64,000 nt of DNA from Adiantum capillus-veneris (taxonomy: Eukaryota; Streptophyta; Polypodiopsida; Polypodiales; Pteridaceae): positions 52,347,905 through 52,411,904 of the forward strand of contig CM043962.1 of NCBI GenBank assembly GCA_014529385.2. Reading direction: 5' to 3'. Under the pieces are notes generated by a model. The model was not told where the DNA came from, did not search any database, and saw only the letters and a list, made by a program, of their open reading frames with translations. This document shows, piece after piece, positions 24,401-36,400 of this stretch. Every line of letters begins with the position of its first letter. Positions within the stretch are counted from its first letter, which is position 1. The translations under genes and the position numbers were made by a program.

Positions 24401-27400
24401 GCCTGAGAAGTTGCTGCAATTCTGCAAGTTGAACTCGTACTTGCTAAAGTTTGTCCTCCCGTGGCTCGTCATGGCTCTTCCTGTTTCTTCCTAAAATCGT
24501 CGTCCTTTGCAGAAAAAGAGAGGCGACTGAGCTCTGATACCACTGTCACAAACGGGAGCGCACAAAAAAAATTAATAGGCTAAAAATAAATGGAATTAAA
24601 CGGGAACGAGATAAGGGAGAAGATCAACACAGTATTGAGGACCAGAAGATAGGCTGGTCTCCCCTCAAAAGAATCTTTATTAGGGAGAATCTTTTTACAA
24701 ACACAAGAACCAGAGAAACCCCTCCATTCTAGATCATAGACTTGATGATCTGTTCCTTTGCATTCAAAATTTGAGAGGCAAAAACTCTTCTCATGTCCTT
24801 CCTATCCATACTCAGAGCATGGAAGCTCAACAAATCGGTCCAAATTACGTTTTCGAAATCTCCGAGCGTAGGTTGAAGGCTCCTTGCTCACTTCTTCGAG
24901 ATGGAGTGCCTGCACAACACAAACAACATAGCAAAAGACTCACAAAAACTCATGACCACAATTCACATGTCGCTCTTGGCACGGAAAGCAACCTTCCTCC
25001 ACGAGGCGGTCTTGAGCACTTGCAGTTTCCCGTCGGTGGAGCCTCTTCTTCAAAATCAGCGTTTTAGAGAGAGGAGAGAGAAAGCTTACGCTATTTTCAG
25101 CCATAAGGGAGGGCGCTGCTTTATTTATGCCTTGTTTATTTAAGTGAGTTGTCCAATATTAAGTGGGCAGCCAGCCACTTTTAAAAATAATGTGAACCTG
25201 TTCAAAAACTCAATAAAAACACAGTGAGCTGAAAACCGATGCTACACAACACTTCCTAGGTATCCTTGGATGCAACCTCATGCAAAGATGCAATGCAAAC
25301 ATAGCGAGAAAATATCTACTTTTCCGGAAAGCACTGAAAAATTTTCTATTTTTTGAAAAAAGCTTCTCAAAAAACCCATCTTTATTCTTGTGCCTGCGTC
25401 TTTACGCGTATTCCTTACCAAGTTCGGAATTCTTCCCATTCCAATAAAATATTCCCTATCCGATGCTACCGTCACCCATCATGTCACGCATCAGGAATAT
25501 CCACCTCTCAGTCTCTTCCACCGAACTAACGGTACAACCCCTACACGAATGAATAAAAAAGGAGACATTGCATGGCATGTTCTGATCAACTACAAATTTG
25601 TGGATGCATGAAAAAAATTAGTCCATGTCAAGTAGAAGAGAATAGGAGTGGGACACTAAAGTGTCTTAAAGGTAGGGCATTGCAGAATAATGAATGTAGC
25701 ATTTGTTGTATGATGTATTGATATTGAATAAATAAAGCACGGGTAAGCTCAACCTTCCATTTCAAAGAGCTCATCAAAGAAAATATTCTGTCACCTTGGT
25801 CATGACTCATTTATCTATAGACCTAGACAAATCCAAGGAGTGCCCAGATTCACCTTTCAAGGAAAATTCAAAATATAGTCTGGCGGTAGTCATCCACTTA
25901 ACAATATAACAATCAGCTCCACCTCATATTTTACTAATCCTAAACTCTTGTAAATGAAACTTGTCACTACTATTTGAAGCCTTAATTGGATATCTCAAGG
26001 ACTTCAAGAAGATTTTTGACAAAAATTAAAAACAGAGTATCAAGGATTATTGAGAGATGGAAGAAGGGTGTTAACACCCATTCACATAGACAAGATTGTC
26101 CTCAAGCAACACTGCTTCAAATTGTTGTTGTTTCCCATAACAGCCTATCCTTCAAATTGTGATGCATCAGGAATATCCATCACCTAGTCCTTTCCTACCG
26201 AACTTGCGGTACAATCTCCTTTACGATGCTCTATGTCACCCATCCTACGACGCATAAGAGATGTCCGTTCCCGGATGGTTGAATACTTCTTCCGGATGCT
26301 TAAGTTCACGAGGAACTTGGTTCTTGAGGTTTTCTTTTGCTTGCAAATCGCGTTGGAGAAGGATCTTCTCTTCACCCGAGTTCTACTCCTTTCTGCAGGC
26401 GCACCCCTTGGCGGCCTTGCGCTCACACCAAGGTTGCTTTTTCCCACCTCACGTCGATTGGCCGGCGGCTAAGTGCATGGTCCGCTCTCAATGAGTGAAA
26501 AGAGACACAAGGGGAGGCTGGACAAGCCCTTCTTTCTTGAGATTCCTGTCACTCTTCAACAAAACACGATTAGGAATCGACACGCCCAAGCGAACTTGGG
26601 TTCGTGCGACTGCAACAAGCAAAAAAAATCCTTGTGGTTCTTTGTGGTTCTTTTCTTGAGTAGTACAGAACACTTCCAAAGCTCTGATACCAATGTAAGG
26701 TGAAGCGGAATGAATGTTGTATTTTCTCAAGATTAGTGATCTATATTTGCTCAAGGTTCCCTTTAGTTCTTAGGGAAGGAGAGAGCCTTCCGTCTTATGG
26801 AGAGTGCTATGATCATGAACAAAGTGAGTGGATATTGTGCGTGCAAGTGTATGAGACTGAGAGAAGGAGAGAAAAGAGATACGACACCCGAGAGGTTGTA
26901 AAACCCTCCTCCGAAGGCCCCACTCTCGTCGGCGAGAGTGGTCTACTTTTGATTGCACAAAGGTGTACAATGATGATGCATGGACTGGTGCAAACGGGGA
27001 CTATGTCGATGACGACGATGATGACTCTAGGGCTGAACTCGATGCTCTTCTATCTGCTGTCCACAAAGGGGTAATGGCTGAGAATCTGGACCACTTTGGG
27101 GGGCTGGAAATGACTGGTTTGCTGCTGTTTTTATGGCTGAAAATGACCCGCTTGTCGAGGCTCGTATGATGATGAAAAACGTTGAAGTTCTTGCACTATC
27201 TGGCTGCGTTTTTAGGGCTACTGTTGTAGGCTGAAAACGCTGAAAATTGCAGGTATTAGGCTGCGTTTCCAATGCTGAAAAACGCTGCCTTTTGGCAGGT
27301 TTGCTAGCGTTAGTAAAACACTGAATTGGCTGCCTTTGGTAGGGGAGAAACGCCAAGCAGAGAAGCTTGAGGGCGATGGCTGCAGGTGAGGAAAATGCCA

Positions 27401-30400
27401 AGGGGGAGAGAGGCTTGATGTCGATCCCAAAACGCTGATGGGCTGAAGGGGGTGGGTCTCACCAAGGGAGGCTTGGAGAGGGTCTTGTTGAGAGAGGGGA
27501 AGCACCTGCTGCTTGGGGGCCTGTTGTGCTCCTTTCTCATCTGCCCTATTGTGCTAACTTGGGTTTGCTTATATATGAACTTACCCAATTTGCCCTACTT
27601 AGTTCCCAACAAAAGTCACTTAATAAATAAGTGAAAAATGTTAAAAATAGGGAAAAATAGGATAAAGTCACTTGAAAAATCCCCAAACTGACTCTGATGG
27701 AATCTGATGGAAATGCTTATGCTTATGCGGTGTGCAACCTGAGAATATGCATCTACACTAAGTGACTGGGCATGCACGGTCTACGAATAGACTCACAAAA
27801 GTGCCATATCACTTCTAATCTAAACTGACTGGATTGACGGGAACCTGCTATGGTGTAGCTTGTCCATGGACACATAGGGTTGGATGTGTCACGCGACAGA
27901 TATAGAGAGAATTAGAGAGAGAGCGAGAGATAGAGAGAGTGAGAAGATTGACACAATACTGGGGACAAAAGATGGGTTGGTCCCCCCCCCCACGTAATAG
28001 TATCTTTCTTACTGAGGAGAAGTCTATACAAGCACCTGAACCGAACGTATTAGCACGCTTGTTCTAGAATCAAACTCGATGGTTCCTGGAAGCCTCAGCT
28101 TCCTATTCCTAGTGCAAAACCCTATTCCAAGGAACTTCCGTTCCTTATTCCGAATTCTCGCCTTTGGATTTCATCTTCCAGACTCAGGGCATGGTATCCC
28201 TGCAACTCTTTTCTGACTCTGTTCCTAGAGTCTTCTTCTTGTAGAACAACTGTGCTTTCTTGGACACAAAGTCCTTTCCTTGGGAATCTCAATTTTTGGA
28301 TCACAGCTCAAGAGACTACCTCTCTCCGATGTGTGGATTTACTCCCAAACTCAGGGTACGAAACCCTTGGGCTAATCTGGCTCTAGTTCCTCAGAGCGCT
28401 TTTCTCTTGCAGAGGCTTATGCTGTCCTCTGCTCCTACTCCCTCACGAAGAGGAAGTACACCTGCAATCAAATACTCAGAGATCATAACATGAAAAGCAT
28501 TACCTCCAAAGTCTCGAAGCTCGAAATGCAACTCGGTTCTCGGAAAGCAATTCTCCGGAAGAGATCTCTGCATGGAGAATCCTCTCTTCCAATCCTACAT
28601 ACAGAAGAGGTGTGTCTCGGGTTCCTTCTGGTAAATCAGCCCTGTCCTCGTTGTTTATGGGCTGAAAACAGAGAAAAACAGCAGCTTGTCACGATGGATT
28701 CGATCTTCGAAGGCGCTTCTTCACGATGGTACCCGCCTACATGGTCTTGGCGACATTTGGTACATTCGAAGCAGCCATGAGACTGGCCGGCAACCTCATC
28801 TTCACCGCTGAAATTCTGCAGCAGCATTCCTTTTCTACAAGTGCTGGTTGTTTTCTCATCCTGAGAGTGAGGGAGGCTTCGCCTCTTATTGCTCCCGGTG
28901 GCGAAGAATAGGGGAGGGAGAGGGGCGCTAGAGAGAGGGAGAGAGAGATTGCTGATGTTCACCCAGAAAGAGAGAAGAAGATCGTACGTTCTGCTTTTAT
29001 GCAACGCTGGTTTTTTGGCCTATTTCAATTGAGGGCTTGCCCACTTATTAAGTGGGCAGGCGGCCTTTGTTTAAAAAATGGTATGAACCTGCCCAAAAAC
29101 TCAATAAAACCTTATAAGTTGAAAACCATGCTTACACAACACTTCCCAGGCGTCCTTGGATGCAACCACATGCATGAATGCAATGTAGACATAGACTTCC
29201 TCGCGGGAAAGCATCTGCTTTCGCGAAAAGCAACTTGCTTTCTCAGAAAGCAAGTGTATTTTCTCAAAGTTTCCTCTGAACCGATCTTCATTCAAGTGCT
29301 TGCTGAGTTGCTCATCCTTGTGCAGAATTCTAACACAGTTTGGAATTTCCTCTCGTATGGAATATTCCCTTTTTGATGCCCCCGTCACCCACCCTGCGAC
29401 GCATCAGGAATATCCATCATTTAGTCCTTTTCTACCAAACTTGTGGTACTATCTCCTTTGTGATGCTCTGTCACCCATCCTACGACGCATCAAAGATGTC
29501 CGTTCCCGGATGGTCGAATACTTCTTCCCGATGCTCCCTGTCACCCATCCGGTGTGACACATCAGAAGTACTTGTTCATGGTGGCCTTACAGATTTTCCC
29601 GTTCACAGTGCTCCTGTCATTACTCTGAATGATGCACTAGAAATACCTGTACTCGGATGTCTCCAATGAGAAAAACCCTCTCACTTAAAATTTCAATAAT
29701 TGATTTATAATTATTTTTCTTGTCAGATAAAGCCGATTTAGCAACACCCTACACCTACACTTTTAGTACTGGATGGAGCTAGCTAGATCCACAAATTTGA
29801 TGTCCTCCCTGAGCATATAGCTAGGCATCTATTGGCCCCTAGAGTGAGAGCTCATCCCTCCACCATCCCATATATTTCTCAGTTTTTAGTACTTTCTCAA
29901 TAGCCAGAGGAATATGCCCATGTACATCTATTTGTCTGATAGGCCCATTTTGACCTCCAAATAGACTTCAATGAAGCTTTCTTTCTTTACATTACTTCTT
30001 GTTTATTTTTAGTCATTTTGGCAAACCTTGTTTTGGTGCTTGGTTTTTGTCAAAGAAATCTTCTTTTATTTTCAACCAGTTTGTGTTGAATGCAGGAATG
30101 GTCACGTCTAAAGGTGGAAAGAGGCACGCTGCAATGGGCATTGATGCACTGAAGGAGCTTTTTGTGACAAGGTTAAGTTCAGCCAAACAAATTGGCCTTG
30201 TAGTGTCCACTGTCTTTTGGTTATTTCCACTTAAGCTAATTATTTATCAAACTTTAATGCTGTGTACATCGATCTTGAAATGTATTCCCTAATTCTGTGT
30301 TTACCCACATCTCCGGAACCATGACAGAAACTCTGCGTGTAGACCTTTGTATATATATGCTTGTATATGTGTTGGTATGTGTTTGTGTGGCTCATTTGCT

Positions 30401-33400
30401 GATAACTAGTTCTGTACCGCCTATTGGGCACTGATGGTAATAATGGGGACGCCATTGTATTGTTGAGGCCACACTGTTCGTGAGGAAGTGTTTGGTTATT
30501 TTGTCTTGAAGGTGACTTCCATTCGTTTGTAAATTGCAATTTCCTATTCAGGTGAATTTGGACTTTTCCTGGATTCGTCTAGGTAAATATATGAAAGCCT
30601 TGCAACTTTGAAGCCATGGCTTCTATAGAAGGTTAATGTCATTGTGCACATACAGAATAGGTTAATTATGTCAGTATATATTCCATTGGAGAAATTTGAA
30701 ATCGATCACATTGAGGCTTCAACTCTTGCATTTTGGTACCTCCACAAATGTGGACACTCATTCAATTTGGCTCGTCCCCAATAAGTATCCTTTTTGGTGC
30801 ATGAACACGTCTTTGTGCTTGGAATCAATCTGATTGCTCACGTATTCACATGGTTTTTGGTCTTCTTATTGATTAAGAAGATTTGCTTTTGGGGATGGCC
30901 ATTCTAACATAGGTTGTTGTGTATGTTAGTCTGCTGCCAGATCGAAAGCTTAAGTTCTTGATGCAGCAGCCTCTAGACGCACAACTACAGGATACCCAGG
31001 AAGCGGACGGGGTTTTGTTTTTATGGTATTGGGAGGATTGCTTGAAACAAAGGTAATAGAATGTGTCCCTTCCAACCCCCTCCTCCTCCTCTTCTCCTTT
31101 CTCTTTCATCCAACCACAACCGCCCCCCCCCCCCCCTCGCTCTCAACACACTCACGCATAAGAGTGCACACATTCATGCACTAGCTTCTCTTCCTGCTTT
31201 TCTAGCTTTTCAGGTCATTGTTGAGTTATTATAATTCATGGCCTGCGATTTTTCCATACTTTTCGTAATAAGGGACTAGATATGTGAACTGATAGTGTTC
31301 TATGTTTGAGTTTGTAATTGTTCTATGCTTGAAATTCGAGTTTGTATATCGTTGAGTGTTCGAGTTTGTTTGAAAGAGTTTCTTGATGAATTATTCCAGA
31401 TAATTCGAACGTATAAGGAGAGCTAAAGTTGTGTGTGTGTGATGAGTGTTACAGAATTCGTTCACCCACAAACAGATGCTTGCTTTTAATGTATTAGAAG
31501 CATCCAGACCATCAGCATTATATTATGGACAGGTAAGAGGAAATATTTCTCAGCTAGACTAAGACTAGGAACAATTGGAATGGAAAAAAAGAAAGACATT
31601 GGAGGCGGTGTTGCCGAACTGATCGCACGAAGGAGAACACACGGTGCTTCCATGCTGAATTTTCAGCCTATACACGTGATTTTCTGGAGGAATAAACAAA
31701 TTCCTGTGAAGGGGCCACTCCTAATCTTCTCCCACTATCTAATCTGTCTCTCTCAATCTTTCAAGCTATCCATATTTTTACATATCTAATATGGTATCTC
31801 TCTCTCTCTCTCTCTCTCTCTCTTATGTGTGTGTGTGTGTGAGAGAGAGAGAGATGCGAACCCTAAACCTGTGCAGTCTGCAGCCTTCCACCTCGCGAGT
31901 CCCAACCTGCCCTCAGGTGCCCCCGCATGTGTGCGTGTGCTGCGTGTAGGCATTCCTGCTCCCGATCTTGGGCTTCTGCTGCTGCACGACAGTCTGCAGC
32001 TCGGTTCTTGTCAGCCAGCTGTGTGTGTGTGTATGCGTGCGTAGGTGTGAGAGTGTGTGTTTGGGTGTTGTTGCGCTGCGTGCAAGTCCACAGCTCTGAG
32101 TCGGGACTGTCGTACGTCTGCTCTGTCCCTGCGACCTTTCAGCTCTGTGAAACCTGCACAAGCGAGGAGTTCAGTTTTCTGCTCGACAATAGACTCCTGT
32201 ACAGGTTTTGTCTGACAGTGTTTTGCAGCTTCAGAGAGTTAGTTCTTCAGAAAGTTAGTAGTGGAATTTGCCGTGTCTTTTGTACGGTCTCTACTTGGAA
32301 GAGTGTTGAGCTGAACGTACAGTGAGTTGTGGTTTTATGCAGAGGAATTTTATAAAAAAAAAGGTCTTACAAAAAAAAGTGTGTAGCTTTTAGTTCGGCT
32401 AACCAAAAAAGAGTGTATGGGTGTGTGTGAGCTTCACATGGATTCGACTGATCAGTGTATATACAAGCACCGGAAAGCCATGGAAAGTTCGGTTATGGAT
32501 GCTTTAAGCCTTATCAAAGAATGTTTGCATGAGGACTTCGAGGATGCACGTCAAGCCTGGGAAGTGCGCACTCTTGTATAGGAGCTTATGGATCCTGTTG
32601 CTCAATATGCACTTAACTCGGTGATTCTTTTTTTCCCGGTAGAATGCCTACGGCTTCAGGATGTAGGCCAATGGGTTGATTTCCTACTCAAACAGCAAGG
32701 AGTCCGAGGGGTTTACTTTGGCGCACGAGGCTTCTATGAAGTCTTGCTGGCCGACATGGATGCTCGGGATGCTTTGCTTGAAATGTCTCCTCTTTTCTTC
32801 AATACGCAGATGACTCATGTGCTGCCTTGGGCTCTCACCAAGGACTATCAGAGCTTCATTCGTCACAAGTGTCTCGTCTGGCTTGAAATGGTAGACTTTC
32901 CTCGCACTTGACGTCACTTTCTTCCCTTGTTGGCTGCCTAGTAAGTTATTTGCCCTCCTAAGGTGGATGCAAACACATTGTTTTTGTATTCTGTGGGACA
33001 CGGATATTCCCACACCAGCAGGTATTTCGATTGATTCTGGGGATGTTGTGGTTGGAAAGCGTCCATTTAAACTTAAATGGGGCAAATTTGCAAATTCTTG
33101 CTTCCGCTGTGGCAAATTTGGTCATATGCAGTCCAAATATTCGGAACCAAATCTCCCTACCCCTCACCTCCGAAATCTTCTACTGAGGTTCAAAACAAAG
33201 GTGTTTCAACCTCCTCCCCAACAATTGGGGTGAATAAAGGCAAAGGGAAACAATTACAGTTGTCTGCACTTTCTACTTCTCCAAATATTAAAGATAAAGC
33301 AAAAGAACAGGTTTCAACCTCTCAAACTTGGATAGTGCCCAAGAGAACCGCTTTAGTCGCTAAAACCCGTATTCTAGCATTTTCTCGTAATTTTGTGCCC

Positions 33401-36400
33401 CCTTTGAAGAATGTTGCTCAGAAAAAACTCCCTTGTAATAACAACACTCCTTTGGTTGAAGCTTGGGACAAGGTTGTTCACTCTTACAAGGAAGTTGTTA
33501 CAGGTGAAGCCTCTTCATCGCGAGGTGCCCTAATTTTCAATCATCCCGGTCCCGGTCTTAACCCACCTTCTCAAGTACCTATAGTTGGGGAGGATGTGTC
33601 GATGGGCACTGGTGTCTGAGTTTTCTCTTTTTCTCATTTCCTCACCCACTGTATATACCATATAGTTCTTTGAATTGCATCTCCTATAATGTGCGTGGGT
33701 TATGCAATCACGACAAGTGGCAGCTTACCTGACACTATGTACATACATGTAAAGCGGACATTGTGGTTCTTCAAGAGCATAACCAACATCAATTTGCAGG
33801 ATAGACTTCTTACTTTGCGGGCTACTGGATAGCTTATGCAGGATCATCTGGCTATTCTAGAGTGCTTATGCTTGTTCGACATGAGCTCTTCCCGACCTTG
33901 GTCTTCAATGACCCGGCTGGGAGATGGATGGTCATCCAATGTATTGTTAATAGGGAAGTTTTCGAATTTGGAGGATTATATGCATACACAGCTTCTGCAG
34001 ATAGGACACGGTTGTGAAGTGCTATCTCCTCTTATTGTTGGCGTTCTAATGCATTTCTCTGTGGGGATTTTAATAATGCACCAAACCTTGCAGATAATAC
34101 TACTGGGCATTCTCACATGCTGCATTTGGAAATCGGCAATCATGGGTTATGTTGACATGTAATGGGCTTGTTTTTGCATGCGGCTGATTTGCTCAATCTA
34201 CGTATCGCGCTCGACTGAATTGCTCTTATCTTTTTCACATGCAACAGTACGATGACTTTGTATGCGAGATGAGGATTGATTATGCTATGTGTCTCTCGGA
34301 TCATTTTTCCTTATGTTTGAAACTTCATTTTGGCTCTTTTGATGTCACTGACTGCCTACCCATGAAGAGACTTTTGCATGTCAATAATGCTCATCTCAAA
34401 CATGAGCTTTTTCGCGCTATGATTATGGATATCATCCCGCCTTTGATTTCTCAGATGTATGTTGATATGGACATAGCCTGGTTTTGCTTTGTTATGCGTG
34501 TTCAATGTGTTATCCAAGATTATAGTAGGGATTATTTGTCACAATTAAGGGAACAAGTTAAACAGGCAAAGGATACTTGTAGCATATTAATGCACTTGGC
34601 TAATCATTCTTCTCTTATTGACACTCAAATGACTAAGTTGCTTTCTGCTCGCACTATGTTACGGTACAATGATGAGAGGAAATTGGCCAAATGGCAGACT
34701 CGAGCTCGCCAACAGGCTTTTGCAGATAAAGGATGTGCTTCTAAACAATTCTTCCAGCATTGGCATCACTCCAGGCAGTCTCAAGCTATATGGAGAGTTA
34801 AATTACCGTCAGGGGAGTGGACCTCCACTTTACTGGAGCTAGCACTAACCCTACACTCTCATTATGGCAAGATTTTTGTAGCCCCTTCTTCTCCCACAAG
34901 AGAAGCTCGCCAAGCGCGCCACATGTGTAGAATTCTCTCATTGGCGGCCTATTACACTCATATGCCTGTGGTATATAAATTAATGGCAAAAATGCTTGTT
35001 AACCGACTCTAGTGCTTTCTGCATGAAGGCTTACATCAATCTCAATACGGCTTCGTTCCACGACGTCAAATTACTGATAACCTCGTAAATGTCATCATTG
35101 GTATGGAATATGCAAACTACACTCAACAGGATGTCTTGGTTATGCAGGTTGACATTGAAAAGGCATTTGATAATGTTTCTTTGGAATTACATTGCGGATA
35201 CCATGCAATACTTGGGATTTGGGCCTAGGCTATCCCGTATTGTGCTTTTCTTGTATGCACACAACACTTCTACAGGCTTTTTGGATGGATCTCTCATAGA
35301 ATCTTGGCCTTTGGGACGGTCGACAAGGCGGGGATGTCCTCTTAGTGCTTTGCTTTATGCGATCGCTACGCACCCCTTGTTTATGTATTTGGATTCCTTG
35401 ACTTCCACTGGTAGATTACATGGCCTGACATTACCTTCTGGACGGCATTTTGCTGGTCAGGCCTATGCGGATGACTCTTTATTTATGCCTTGCAATCACT
35501 ATGATGATGTACAATAAATTATGCATACTCTTCACTTGTTTGGATTGACAGTAGGTCTCAAAGTTAACTTTAGTATATCCAAGCTATTGCCTCTGAAAGA
35601 ATGTGACTGGCATAAGATATTGTGGTCCGGGGAGATTATTCCTCCACATGTTGTGGTTCGCCATCTGGGTTATCCGCTAGGTTGGAATGTATCGGTTATG
35701 CAAAAACTGGATTCGGTGCTCCAACGTCTGCATTCCAAGTTAACTTATTGGAAACTGTCCACTTGGCCACTACATGTGCGTCTCAGGATTGTCCAATGCA
35801 TTCTTGTGGCTTATGTGCAGTTTTAATTGCCTTTGCTATCTTGGTCTCAGTTGCGCTTGCAGTCCCTCATGTCCAGTATTTTAGAGCATTTTTGGCGGAC
35901 CTCGTCTAGCACGAAGGGTCTTTGGCTTTTATCTATGGACAAGGTGTGTTCTCGCTTGGAGGGTTAAATATTTTGGACTTGCGACGTCATGTTTTGGCTC
36001 AAAAAGCTATATTGTTGCCAGTTTTTTTGGAGCAGCATCAACCTTGGGCTCTCATGGTCACTCTTTTGTGTACGCACATTGTCACTCCATCTTTTGGTCA
36101 TTGGAAACCGACTTATTGGGATGTTGTTTTTGGGAAGCTTGAAGGATACATTCTTGGATGTCCCTCTACTTCTTCTCTCATTGTCGATTGGAAGGTTGTC
36201 ACTTCGCATTTGGCATGGCATGGTGGACAATCCTCTTGGGTAACTCCCTTTGTTTGGAGAGTCTGCATTTGGAGCAGGGCCTTCACTTCGACTTTCGTTG
36301 AACAGTCTCCTTGCCAAGCGTATTTTCTTTCCCAAAAAGGAATCTGTCAGGTACATGAGGTAGTTGATGACTCGGGTTATGTTCTTTCGTTTGTTGATGC

